A DNA stretch of 6,050 bases, from assembly GCA_024648655.1 (NCBI GenBank), contig JAGGDZ010000139.1, forward strand, positions 1 to 6,050. Direction: 5' to 3'. How positions within the stretch are numbered: the stretch's first letter is position 1; every line of letters begins with the position of its first letter. Shown here piece after piece: positions 1 to 5,873 of this stretch. The stretch is from Chloroflexota bacterium. Its GTDB lineage: Bacteria > Chloroflexota > Dehalococcoidia > Lucifugimonadales > JADFKI01. Position numbers and translations under genes: made by a program. Under the pieces are notes generated by a model. That model had not been told where the DNA came from. It made no database searches and saw only the letters and a program-made list of their open reading frames with translations.

Positions 1-73
1 CTCGCTCCTCTCATAGCGCTCCCTGCCCAGGACTTGTTCACCTCCTCTTCCATCGAGGCCGCCAACATCCTTC
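1..73 (-). pseudogene. Degenerate IS256-type (mutator) transposase fragment, partial
   Basis: Read on the minus strand, positions 68-36 encode MLAASMEEEVN. Continuing one base back, positions 36-1 encode QVLGRERYERSE. Joined by a -1 shift around position 36, the two pieces resemble the N-terminal segment of IS256-family transposases, where an acidic 'EEEV' helix is followed by 'LGRERYER'. No single frame carries both halves, so a one-base deletion is the simplest reading. The fragment is cut by the window edge, and the IS630 element lies immediately on its other side. Only about 24 residues can be compared and no catalytic residues are in view. The family assignment is recognition by eye and could be a chance resemblance. 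Confidence 0.35.
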
Positions 74-75
74 TA

Positions 76-102
76 GTGCCATGTCCATTGGTTGTTGACA
101 CA
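76..102 (+). repeat. IS630 left terminal inverted repeat
   Basis: Begins GTGCCATGTCC directly after the TA at 74-75 and pairs with the reverse complement of 1290-1316 without gaps, at 20 of 27 positions. The outermost 11 bases differ at one position only; the match becomes patchy further in and recovers at CACA. This lies downstream of the transposase stop codon, at the 3' end of the transposase gene. Confidence 0.85.
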
Positions 103-117
103 TTTGTATTTTGCCAT

Positions 118-813
118 TCATAACTTTGGCTCAGGATAGACTCGGTTGAGTTTCACGCGCGCGTCCTGAGAGCTGAAGCGCCAGTCTATTGTCGCGCCAA
201 CGGAGTTGCGCTCCCGTTCAAGAGCGGCTATGTGCAGTCTGAGCGTCTGCTCGTCACCAATTCGTCCTCTCAGACACTGCTTGCCAAACACACTCAACTC
301 TATCTCCGCCATATTCAGCCAACTGCCGTGCTTCGGTGTGTAATGAAACTCCAGACGCCGCGCTATGCGCCGCGCCTCCACGGGTTCGTATGCCTCATAC
401 AGTGAGCCGAACTTGTGGGTGTTGAGATTGTCCAGAACCACCCTGACCACCTTGGCATCAGGATAAGCCTCATCCACCAGCCACCTCATCTGCTCGGCAA
501 AGTCCACAGCCGTGCGCCGCTCCGTAACCTCCACGTGCCTCCATCCACCCTTCGGCTCGCAGAACATAAACAGGTTGCGGCTGCCGTTGCGCCTGTACTC
601 GTAGTCGTAACGCTGCGGACTTCCCGACTTAGCCCCGATTGGCTCTCGGATATGACCTATCAACTGCTTGGACGTCTCATCGAAGCAGACCACAGGTCGC
701 TCAGCGTCGTATTCCTCCTCGTACAGATCCAGCACATCTTCCATCCTCGCCACGAACTCCCCACTCAACTCAGGGATGCACCACGACTTGTTCTTCCACG
801 GCTTCAGTTCGTT
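118..813 (-). CDS. IS630 transposase, C-terminal DDE catalytic part (orfB)
   Basis: This frame holds the RNase H-like DDE nuclease that cuts and joins DNA during transposition. If counted from the ATG at 768 it is 216 residues, but homologous sequence starts earlier: reading on from the A7 run gives NELKPWKNKSWCIPELSGEF before the rest, so the real product is the frameshift fusion (141 + 231 residues). Numbered from the 768 ATG, the catalytic acids are Asp30 in VVCFDETSKQ, Asp113 in VVLDNLNTHK and probably Glu155 in HGSWLNMAEIEL, all in their usual motifs. There is no internal stop. The ATG at 768 lies inside the conserved domain and is unlikely to be a natural start. The stop codon is 15 bp inside the left inverted repeat. 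Confidence 0.88.
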   Translation of the reverse strand, partial: NELKPWKNKSWCIPELSGEFVARMEDVLDLYEEEYDAERPVVCFDETSKQLIGHIREPIGAKSGSPQRYDYEYRRNGSRNLFMFCEPKGGWRHVEVTERRTAVDFAEQMRWLVDEAYPDAKVVRVVLDNLNTHKFGSLYEAYEPVEARRIARRLEFHYTPKHGSWLNMAEIELSVFGKQCLRGRIGDEQTLRLHIAALERERNSVGATIDWRFSSQDARVKLNRVYPEPKL

Positions 814-1235
814 TTTTTCAAGCTCTGACGCACCGTCTCACGTGCTATGCTCTCCACATAGCCCAGTTCCACCACCTTGTCCGCAAGCAACTTCAGCGTC
901 CAGTGAGCGTGTCCCTCAGGAGGCTCGCTGCACGCTATCGCCACAAGATGCGCTTCGGCGCGCTCGTCCAGCTTGCGCTTCTGACCGGGACGCGCAAGTT
1001 CGATCAGCGCTCTCTCAAGTCCCTCCTCGCAGAAGCGCTTGCGTATCCTTACGACTGTTCGCCTGCTTATCGACAGCGCTTCGGCTATGCGGCCGTCGCT
1101 CTGTCCTTCGTCTGCCTTCAGCAGCGCCAGCGCTCTCTTTACCGTGCGCGCCGGCGACTTGCCGCGATGTGCAACTTCTCTCAGTCTGCGCTTCTGCGAC
1201 TCGGTCAACTCAACTCTGTACTTGTATGCAGGCAT
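804..1235 (-). CDS. IS630 transposase, N-terminal DNA-binding part (orfA)
   Basis: This 143-residue frame begins MPAYKYRVELTESQKRRL and carries the helix-turn-helix region typical of IS630/Tc1/mariner transposases. An N-terminal helical segment is followed by a recognition-type helix around residues 49-68 (RIAEALSISRRTVVRIRKRF), then a second winged-helix-like part from about residue 90 to the end. Its role is binding the terminal inverted repeats. The frame ends with a short T-N tail right after the A7 run at 812-818. A -1 shift there continues without loss into the catalytic frame, so this is not an independent protein in function but the front of a 372-residue fusion. The ATG start has only a weak GAGG-like ribosome site, at a long spacing. 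Confidence 0.85.
   Translation of the reverse strand: MPAYKYRVELTESQKRRLREVAHRGKSPARTVKRALALLKADEGQSDGRIAEALSISRRTVVRIRKRFCEEGLERALIELARPGQKRKLDERAEAHLVAIACSEPPEGHAHWTLKLLADKVVELGYVESIARETVRQSLKKTN
811..821 (-). promoter_or_regulatory. Probable -1 frameshift / slippage site in IS630 transposase
   Basis: The minus strand reads TTG AAA AAA ACG AAC TGA in the orfA frame, so orfA stops two codons after the seven-A run (818-812). Re-reading one base gives TTG AAA AAA AAC GAA CTG, which continues as K-K-N-E-L-K-P-W into the catalytic domain. Some IS630-family members are known to need frameshifting to make full transposase. The same product would arise from transcriptional slippage adding one A. 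A simple inactivating deletion of one A cannot be excluded from one copy. Confidence 0.65.
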
Positions 1236-1289
1236 ATTCTACGACACCTCGTTGTAAGATGTTGTAGAACTTAACCTATTTCTTATACT

Positions 1290-1316
1290 TGTGCCAATAT
1301 CAAGCGGACATGGTAC
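1290..1316 (-). repeat. IS630 right terminal inverted repeat
   Basis: Read inward on the minus strand it begins GTACCATGTCC and matches the left repeat at 20 of 27 positions. It lies upstream of the transposase start, with about 54 bp between repeat and start codon, so it or the adjoining bases should hold the transposase promoter. I do not see a convincing sigma-70 promoter: TTGGCA (1297-1292) followed after 17 bases by TTAAGT is the best weak candidate. Confidence 0.85.
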
Positions 1317-1336
1317 TAGGTTTGCCGATGCCTGTG

Positions 1337-2095
1337 TCACTTGATGCTCTGAAACAAGTACACGCGGCTTTTCCATGCCTCGAAGGCTATATTTTCGAGG
1401 GTCTTCTGGTCGGGCCGGTCGAACGCGAGTCTGCGCCTCAGCGTCTTGTTACGCATCGCCTTCATTGTGCGGCATCGCTCTATGAAGCCGGAAAGGGTCG
1501 AGGCTTCGCCGCCTAGAAGGATGTAGTTGATGCTTTTTTCGTATGGCGCGAAAATTGTCCCGACCGTCTCGCAGGTCTTGTCGTATAGCTCGCGTATGAG
1601 TCGTTCGCGGCTGCGCTCGAAGCGGCGCTGGGATTGTCCGCCGGCGCGGTGCCGGTTCTTCATATAGCGTCCGGCCGTCTTGGTTGCGACAAGCTTGTTG
1701 CCCTTCAATACGGCGACGACGTATCTGCCGAGTCGCAGCAGTACGACGCCAACGAGATAGTCTTGTTCCAGCAGCCGAATGAGCGGAGACGAGACGAAAC
1801 CGGAGCGTGTGATGTCGTCAATGAGCGGGAATGGCGGGCAGACTGCGAGTGCCCTACCCTCTCCTACAAATAACGCCATCCCCGTGTCGGATTCGCCAAC
1901 GGATTCGAGGACGACCTGCAGAAGATCGTCCTCGGGACGCGCCGATGGTATTACATTATCGCGGTGTGAGCGCGCCTGGAGCGATGACGGTTTGATGTAG
2001 AGCGTCTTTTCGCACCAGCCTTCAGCGGCTACTATATCTAATAGACGAAGCAGACGCGCCTTGCCGGTGGAGTGACGCTCTACAAGCTCCAGCAC
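1337..2095 (-). CDS. Vms1/Ankzf1-like GGQ release factor (VLRF1-type peptidyl-tRNA hydrolase)
   Basis: The 252-residue protein carries a GGQ tripeptide at residues 152-154, inside a basic loop, RHRAGGQSQRRFERSRE. This is the arrangement of the eRF1/Vms1 superfamily, in which the Gln loop enters the peptidyl-transferase centre and cleaves peptidyl-tRNA. The region before it (about 113-140, YLVGVVLLRLGRYVVAVLKG then NKLVATKTAGRY) looks like the beta strands of the RNase H-like release-factor core, and a long helix follows the loop. Yeast Vms1 and human ANKZF1 release nascent chains from stalled 60S subunits; bacterial VLRF1 relatives are inferred to act similarly. The zinc finger, ankyrin and VCP-binding parts of the eukaryotic proteins are absent, and it is too short and lacks the PxT/SPF-type regions of RF1/RF2. 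The GTG start is 15 bases after the hydrolase stop and has no clear Shine-Dalgarno, which suggests coupled translation. The molecular family is fairly sure, the exact role inferred. Confidence 0.75.
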   Translation of the reverse strand: MLELVERHSTGKARLLRLLDIVAAEGWCEKTLYIKPSSLQARSHRDNVIPSARPEDDLLQVVLESVGESDTGMALFVGEGRALAVCPPFPLIDDITRSGFVSSPLIRLLEQDYLVGVVLLRLGRYVVAVLKGNKLVATKTAGRYMKNRHRAGGQSQRRFERSRERLIRELYDKTCETVGTIFAPYEKSINYILLGGEASTLSGFIERCRTMKAMRNKTLRRRLAFDRPDQKTLENIAFEAWKSRVYLFQSIK

Positions 2096-2110
2096 GGTAT
2101 TATCGTGGGG

Positions 2111-4102
2111 TTATCGGCTGCCGTTCGCAGCGAAGTATTCGTAGCGCACCACGGCCTTTTGCATAGAGGTTTCGATGTCCTCTTCAAGCATGTAGCGTTC
2201 GTTTGCCAGAGTCTGAGCAGCTTTCTTCGTCTGGGCTACATAGTCGTCCTTCGACGAGTATCGCTCGCTGATGGCGGCACGCGGGTCGCCGGAAGTTGCG
2301 CGCTGTGTTGGCGTCGCAGGGAATGGCAGAACCCAGCCCGCAAGTCCGCCGGTTATCCCGATTACTAAGCCGGGCGCGCCAATGTCAGGGTGGCGCAAGT
2401 TCCATCCGGTGTAGGTCGCCACGGGGACGGTAAGGTCTGGCAGGCGTATGCCGCCAATCTCGTTGCAGTCATCATCCACGTTTGCCACGAGCGCAGGAAA
2501 CTCTTCTCCGGCGATGGGCGGCAGCGTGGTTGTGCGTCCGTTTTTGGCATCCGGTCCGTAGTCGAGGCGCATCGCACGGGTTACCTTTTCGGGGAACGCA
2601 ACACCGGGGATGCTCAGGAACTTCGGCGCTAGGGTGTGGGACTCGACAGCTGTGCCATCGGAAATACGTGGATGCCTGCTTGCCGGAGCAGGAACTCCAC
2701 GAACCCAATTGTCGAGGTTTTCGAGCGAGGCACGCAGCAATGGGTTGTAGTCGATGATGTTGAAGGGGAGCTGACCGCGCATGCCATCCTCTCGAGTGCC
2801 TAGCGGCGGGAAGGAGTTAGCGGAGCCGTGCGGTGATCCGGCGAAGTGGTAGCGGCGCACGTAGTCGCTCTCCTCCGGGGCGTCACTCATGTCAGCGAAG
2901 TTCGTATGGATGAGGGCGGCGTCTCCGCGCCAGTATTCGGCGGATGTATTGGTGAACATAATACGCGGCATGTGGCCGCGTTCGTGCAGCCTCTCAAGGA
3001 GTGAGCCACTGTCTCCGGTGACGGGGTCGGACTGTTCAGTATCCGCGAACGGGAAGAGTTTCGGGATGATGTAGCAGACATCCTTAGAGGGCTGGCCGAA
3101 GCGCAGGTTAAACTCGCCGCGCATGCCTCCGGCGACATGCGAGATAATGCCGTCGAGAGCCATATTGCCTTCTTCGTCCGTGTTCAAGCCCGTGTGAATG
3201 TATTCCCGGAGGAAGCGGCCACTCTGCGACGCGCCGAATGCGTGGGCGCGCTGAATGCCACCGGCGCAGGGATTACCCTGCTCTGCCGATGCGTTCTTCA
3301 GGAAGGATACGATGTCGCGCATCGCGGCGAAGCCCAAGCCGACAATCCGGCTGCCGCGCGTGGTGTACACGAGCTGGTAGATGCGACCCGGCTCAAAGCC
3401 CTCCTCCATGAAGATGTGGCAGGGGTCCGGCTCGACTGATGCGTCCTCAAAGCGCATAAATCGCCACTTGTCGCGGGCGATAGGCTCTGCCGGACTGTTG
3501 GGGTGGTCGCGCACGGTTAGCGATGCTTCCGCTTCGTTCTCATCGATTGCCGGATGCGGCGCATGCTGACGGTCAGCGAGCAGGAAGAACTGCGTAAAGT
3601 GCGTCGCCTGAAACTGACACATAATTCTGCCGGATATGGGTTTGCCGTCCGCATCAATTGCCTCCGGCGCCTGCAAGCCTATGAGACCGACACCGCGTGG
3701 AACATCAGCTTGCCAACCGCCGAAAAGCACGGAATAGCCATGGCGCATCAGGAAGCCGTTGCCGGAATCGAGCGGGTCAGACGGCATTGTGGGCTTGCCA
3801 GTGTCGTTGAAGCGCCCCATGACAGTCTTTCGCCCCCTGTTGACGACGTCGAATAGAACGCTACCGTTGCCGTTTTCAATACGCTCAGGCTTCAGCAGAG
3901 TGAAGTCCGAGGAAAACCAGACCTTACCACTTGAATCTCGCGGGGCGAGGTCGAGATCAACAATTCCATCATTAGCCGAATGGAGGGGGTCAACTGCGTA
4001 ATGAACCGTGCCGTCAATCTGCTCATAAGTTCCGACATTGCCGAAACTCTTGCCGCTCGCATAAGGCGCGCGTCTGCTGATTTCCAGTTGTACAACTGCC
4101 AC
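2111..4102 (-). CDS. Alpha/beta hydrolase domain-containing protein (Abhydrolase_10 type esterase)
   Basis: The 663-residue protein matches the family of large alpha/beta hydrolases of unknown substrate. The nucleophile elbow is AFGASQSGRFLREYIHTG, with Ser292 the likely nucleophile in G-x-S-Q-S-G. Further on is the family hallmark TNTSAEYWRGDAALIHT (Glu389, probable acid of the triad), then RRYHFAGSPHGSA with His425 as the probable base. The roughly 280 residues before the nucleophile form the family's N-terminal region (starting LEISRRAPYASGKSFG), and the C-terminal 200 residues contain the conserved PVATYTGWNLRHPDIG motif. No signal peptide or membrane segment is visible, so a cytosolic ester or amide hydrolase is the best inference; the substrate cannot be read from the sequence. 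The start is GTG, fixed by AAGGAGG seven bases upstream. It is the first gene of a probable two-gene operon with the VLRF1-like gene. Confidence 0.88.
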   Translation of the reverse strand: MAVVQLEISRRAPYASGKSFGNVGTYEQIDGTVHYAVDPLHSANDGIVDLDLAPRDSSGKVWFSSDFTLLKPERIENGNGSVLFDVVNRGRKTVMGRFNDTGKPTMPSDPLDSGNGFLMRHGYSVLFGGWQADVPRGVGLIGLQAPEAIDADGKPISGRIMCQFQATHFTQFFLLADRQHAPHPAIDENEAEASLTVRDHPNSPAEPIARDKWRFMRFEDASVEPDPCHIFMEEGFEPGRIYQLVYTTRGSRIVGLGFAAMRDIVSFLKNASAEQGNPCAGGIQRAHAFGASQSGRFLREYIHTGLNTDEEGNMALDGIISHVAGGMRGEFNLRFGQPSKDVCYIIPKLFPFADTEQSDPVTGDSGSLLERLHERGHMPRIMFTNTSAEYWRGDAALIHTNFADMSDAPEESDYVRRYHFAGSPHGSANSFPPLGTREDGMRGQLPFNIIDYNPLLRASLENLDNWVRGVPAPASRHPRISDGTAVESHTLAPKFLSIPGVAFPEKVTRAMRLDYGPDAKNGRTTTLPPIAGEEFPALVANVDDDCNEIGGIRLPDLTVPVATYTGWNLRHPDIGAPGLVIGITGGLAGWVLPFPATPTQRATSGDPRAAISERYSSKDDYVAQTKKAAQTLANERYMLEEDIETSMQKAVVRYEYFAANGSR

Positions 4103-4109
4103 TTGGGAG

Positions 4110-4116
4110 CCTCCTT
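4110..4116 (-). promoter_or_regulatory. Strong Shine-Dalgarno site of the hydrolase gene
   Basis: The minus strand reads AAGGAGG, then seven bases (CTCCCAA), then the GTG start. This full match to the anti-Shine-Dalgarno sequence at ideal spacing decides the GTG start and contrasts with the absent site in front of the next gene. Confidence 0.85.
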
Positions 4117-4628
4117 ATAGTTAATTTTCGATATTGATAATGGCGATAAAGGCGTTGCGATGCGGTGATTTTACCACTGTGGGGTCAATTTGGGAAAATC
4201 CGCATATTACAGGCGTTCATGGGATTATGAAGCACGGTTCCGATTTGACACAGTAGTCAACGGCGTGTTAAAAATCGCAGTATAGAAGTTCGCCGACCGC
4301 GTATTTCGTGGCGCTGAGCGGCGAGGATACGAATGTGAAGGACAAGATATATTACAGATGGCAGTTTTTCGAATGGTATTGTGAGATGTCCGACAGCCTC
4401 TCTTGGACCACTGCTTCGTGACGCTACAACTTCCCAAAAAGACGGACGACCTGAACTCCGGTTGCCATTCGCCTATATCCACCGCTAAACGACATTTTCC
4501 TCGGATCTGACGCTACCCCTTTATGGACTTCCTGGTTTCCATCCGACCCATGCTTCGAGCCAATGTGTGAGCCTAAGGCGTAGCGGCGCGTAATTGCGCT
4601 CTACTCAATAAGACGAAGGCACTCATCT

Positions 4629-4634
4629 GAAAGG
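4629..4634 (+). promoter_or_regulatory. Ribosome-binding site of the ProV-like gene
   Basis: GAAAGG lies seven bases before the ATG at 4642. It is a moderate Shine-Dalgarno match that supports this start, as does the family's expected N-terminus beginning shortly after it (IEVRSLWKVFG). Confidence 0.6.
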
Positions 4635-4641
4635 CCGATAA

Positions 4642-5865
4642 ATGACCCAGAATTCGCAGAGCACGCAGATAGAGGTGAGAAGCCTGTGGAAGGTTTTCGG
4701 CAAGAGTCCCTCGGACGCCCTGAGGAACGAGTATGCTTCTGCCAGCCGCGCTGAGATACAGGAAGCACTAGGACTGGTGGTCGCGCTGCGTGATGTGTCC
4801 TTCAAAGTGAAGAAGGGACAGATTTTCGTGATAATGGGGTTGTCGGGCAGCGGCAAGTCAACTCTGGTGCGCTGCCTCATTCGGCTCATCGAATCCACTC
4901 GGGGCCAAGTGCTGTTTGACGGCGAGGATGTTATGGAGTACGACTCGGAGCAGTTGATACAGTTCAGGCGGCAGAAGATAGCAATGGTGTTTCAGCACTA
5001 CGGTCTGCTACCGCACAGAAGGGTGCTGGACAATGTGGCTTACGGGTTGGAGATACGCGGCATAGACAAAGAGGAACGCTACAAGGCAGCGCTTGAAGCC
5101 ATTGAGACCGTCGGACTGAAGGGGTGGGAGGACTATCTGCCGAGCGAGATGAGCGGGGGCATGCAGCAGCGTGTCGGCCTGGCGCGCGCACTTGCGGCTA
5201 ACTCGGAAGTTCTGCTGATGGATGAGCCTTTCAGCGGGCTTGATCCGCTAATCCGCAGGGAGATGCAAGACGAGTTGATTTCGCTGCAAAGCTCGATTCA
5301 GAAGACGATTGTGTTCATCACGCACGACTTGAACGAGGCACTGAAGATAGGCGATCGAATTGCCATTATGCGCGACGGGGAGATAGTGCAGGAAGGCTCA
5401 CCGGAAGAGATAGTCACGCTGCCTGCGGATGACTATGTAACTTCCTTCGTGCAGGATGTGTCGCGCGCAAAGGTGATACAGGCGAAGGCGATAATGCAGG
5501 AACCGGATGTGGTGGTGAACGACTGGCAGGGCCCGCGCGCCGCGCTGCATGCGATGCGGAGTAGCGACACGGACATGCTATTCGTGCTGGGGCGTAATAA
5601 CATCCTGCGGGGTATTCTGACGGAGGATCACGCGGGCAGACTGGCGCGCCAGAAGGTTGAATCGCTGCGCGGGCTGGAACTTGGCGAGGTAATGACTGCG
5701 GACCCGGAGGCGTACATCGAGGACTTGATACCGATGGCAGCAAGCACCGAGCATCCGATAGCGGTTGTGAACGAGGACGGTAGATTGGTAGGCGAGGTGC
5801 ATAGAGGGGCGCTGCTGACCGGAATGTATGACGCCGAAACCGGCGACGAAAGCCCAGAAGGCTAG
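4642..5865 (+). CDS. proV: Glycine betaine/proline ABC transporter ATP-binding subunit (ProV/OpuAA type)
   Basis: This 407-residue protein is the ATPase that powers uptake of quaternary amines such as glycine betaine or proline betaine, mainly as osmoprotectants, at the inner face of the membrane. It shows the full ABC motif set: Walker A GLSGSGKST (66-74), Q-loop Gln118 in MVFQHYGLLPHR, signature SGGMQQR (171-177), Walker B LLMDEP (191-196) and H-loop His228 in FITHDLNEA. The N-terminal segment before the core, with its LRNEYASASRAEIQEALG insertion and VALRDVSFKVKKGQIFVIMGLSGSGKST, is typical of the QAT/ProV subfamily and separates it from ordinary importers. Residues about 282-395 form a tandem CBS-like region, which in OpuA senses ionic strength or nucleotides. 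Length matches the family (about 400). It is followed after eight bases by the permease start. The specific substrate is inferred from family. Confidence 0.9.
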   Translation: MTQNSQSTQIEVRSLWKVFGKSPSDALRNEYASASRAEIQEALGLVVALRDVSFKVKKGQIFVIMGLSGSGKSTLVRCLIRLIESTRGQVLFDGEDVMEYDSEQLIQFRRQKIAMVFQHYGLLPHRRVLDNVAYGLEIRGIDKEERYKAALEAIETVGLKGWEDYLPSEMSGGMQQRVGLARALAANSEVLLMDEPFSGLDPLIRREMQDELISLQSSIQKTIVFITHDLNEALKIGDRIAIMRDGEIVQEGSPEEIVTLPADDYVTSFVQDVSRAKVIQAKAIMQEPDVVVNDWQGPRAALHAMRSSDTDMLFVLGRNNILRGILTEDHAGRLARQKVESLRGLELGEVMTADPEAYIEDLIPMAASTEHPIAVVNEDGRLVGEVHRGALLTGMYDAETGDESPEG

Positions 5866-5870
5866 GTGGG
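5864..5870 (+). promoter_or_regulatory. Ribosome-binding site of the downstream permease gene
   Basis: AGGTGGG overlaps the TAG stop codon of the ATPase gene and sits three bases from the ATG at 5874. The overlap points to coupled translation of ATPase and permease. Confidence 0.55.
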
Positions 5871-5873
5871 CAC

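Larger units (their letters stand above)
76..1316 (-). mobile_element. Complete IS630-family insertion sequence, 1241 bp
   Basis: The element is bounded by 27-bp imperfect terminal inverted repeats (20 of 27 positions match). The outer 11 bases are GTGCCATGTCC on the left and GTACCATGTCC on the right when read inward. A TA dinucleotide lies directly outside each end (74-75 and 1317-1318), as expected for the TA target duplication of the IS630/Tc1/mariner group. Inside is one transposase gene on the minus strand, split into two frames. The length fits the family (roughly 1.1-1.3 kb). The right end lies 17-18 bp beyond the stop codon of the VLRF1-like gene, so the insertion leaves that gene whole. 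With both ends and all catalytic residues present, the element looks recent and possibly active. Confidence 0.88.
4103..4641. other. Divergent intergenic region without a supported gene
   Basis: These 539 bp separate the minus-strand hydrolase operon from the plus-strand transporter operon and must hold both promoters. The hydrolase-proximal part (4117-4260) is AT-rich, with several -10-like words on the minus strand, for example TAAAAT and TGTAAT, but none is paired with a good -35 at proper spacing. A short inverted repeat, TTGAC-N6-GTCAA, lies at 4245-4260 and could be an operator half-site pair, though at five bases per arm it may be chance. One 49-codon open stretch on the plus strand (4272-4418) lacks a start near its beginning. 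An 85-residue minus-strand frame (4225-4482) has a composition unlike a real protein. No tRNA, riboswitch or terminator hairpin is evident. Confidence 0.6.

Noticed and set aside
415..1274. Long plus-strand open frames (for example 415-828, 639-1274, 668-1267) across the IS630 element.
   Set aside because: They lie antisense to the transposase, whose frames contain the recognised HTH and DDE motifs; the plus-strand translations are rich in Arg, Ser, Cys and Leu with no recognisable domain.
1337..2095. Reading the GGQ protein as classical RF1/RF2 or ArfB.
   Set aside because: It lacks the codon-recognition domain of RF1/RF2, ArfB is shorter with a basic C-terminal tail, and the residues around GGQ follow the eRF1/Vms1 pattern.
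2365..4001. Several open frames of 60-100 codons on both strands inside the hydrolase gene.
   Set aside because: All are shadows of the 663-residue hydrolase frame, which has clear family motifs and a strong ribosome site.
4225..4482. 85-codon minus-strand frame in the intergenic region.
   Set aside because: Composition is rich in Ser, Arg, Asn and Cys with no motif, there is no good ribosome site, and it would lie in the divergent promoter region.
4580..4610. GCGC-N6-GCGC hairpin-like sequence before the ATPase gene as a terminator or operator.
   Set aside because: The stem is only four bases, lacks a following T run, and is expected by chance in GC-rich sequence.
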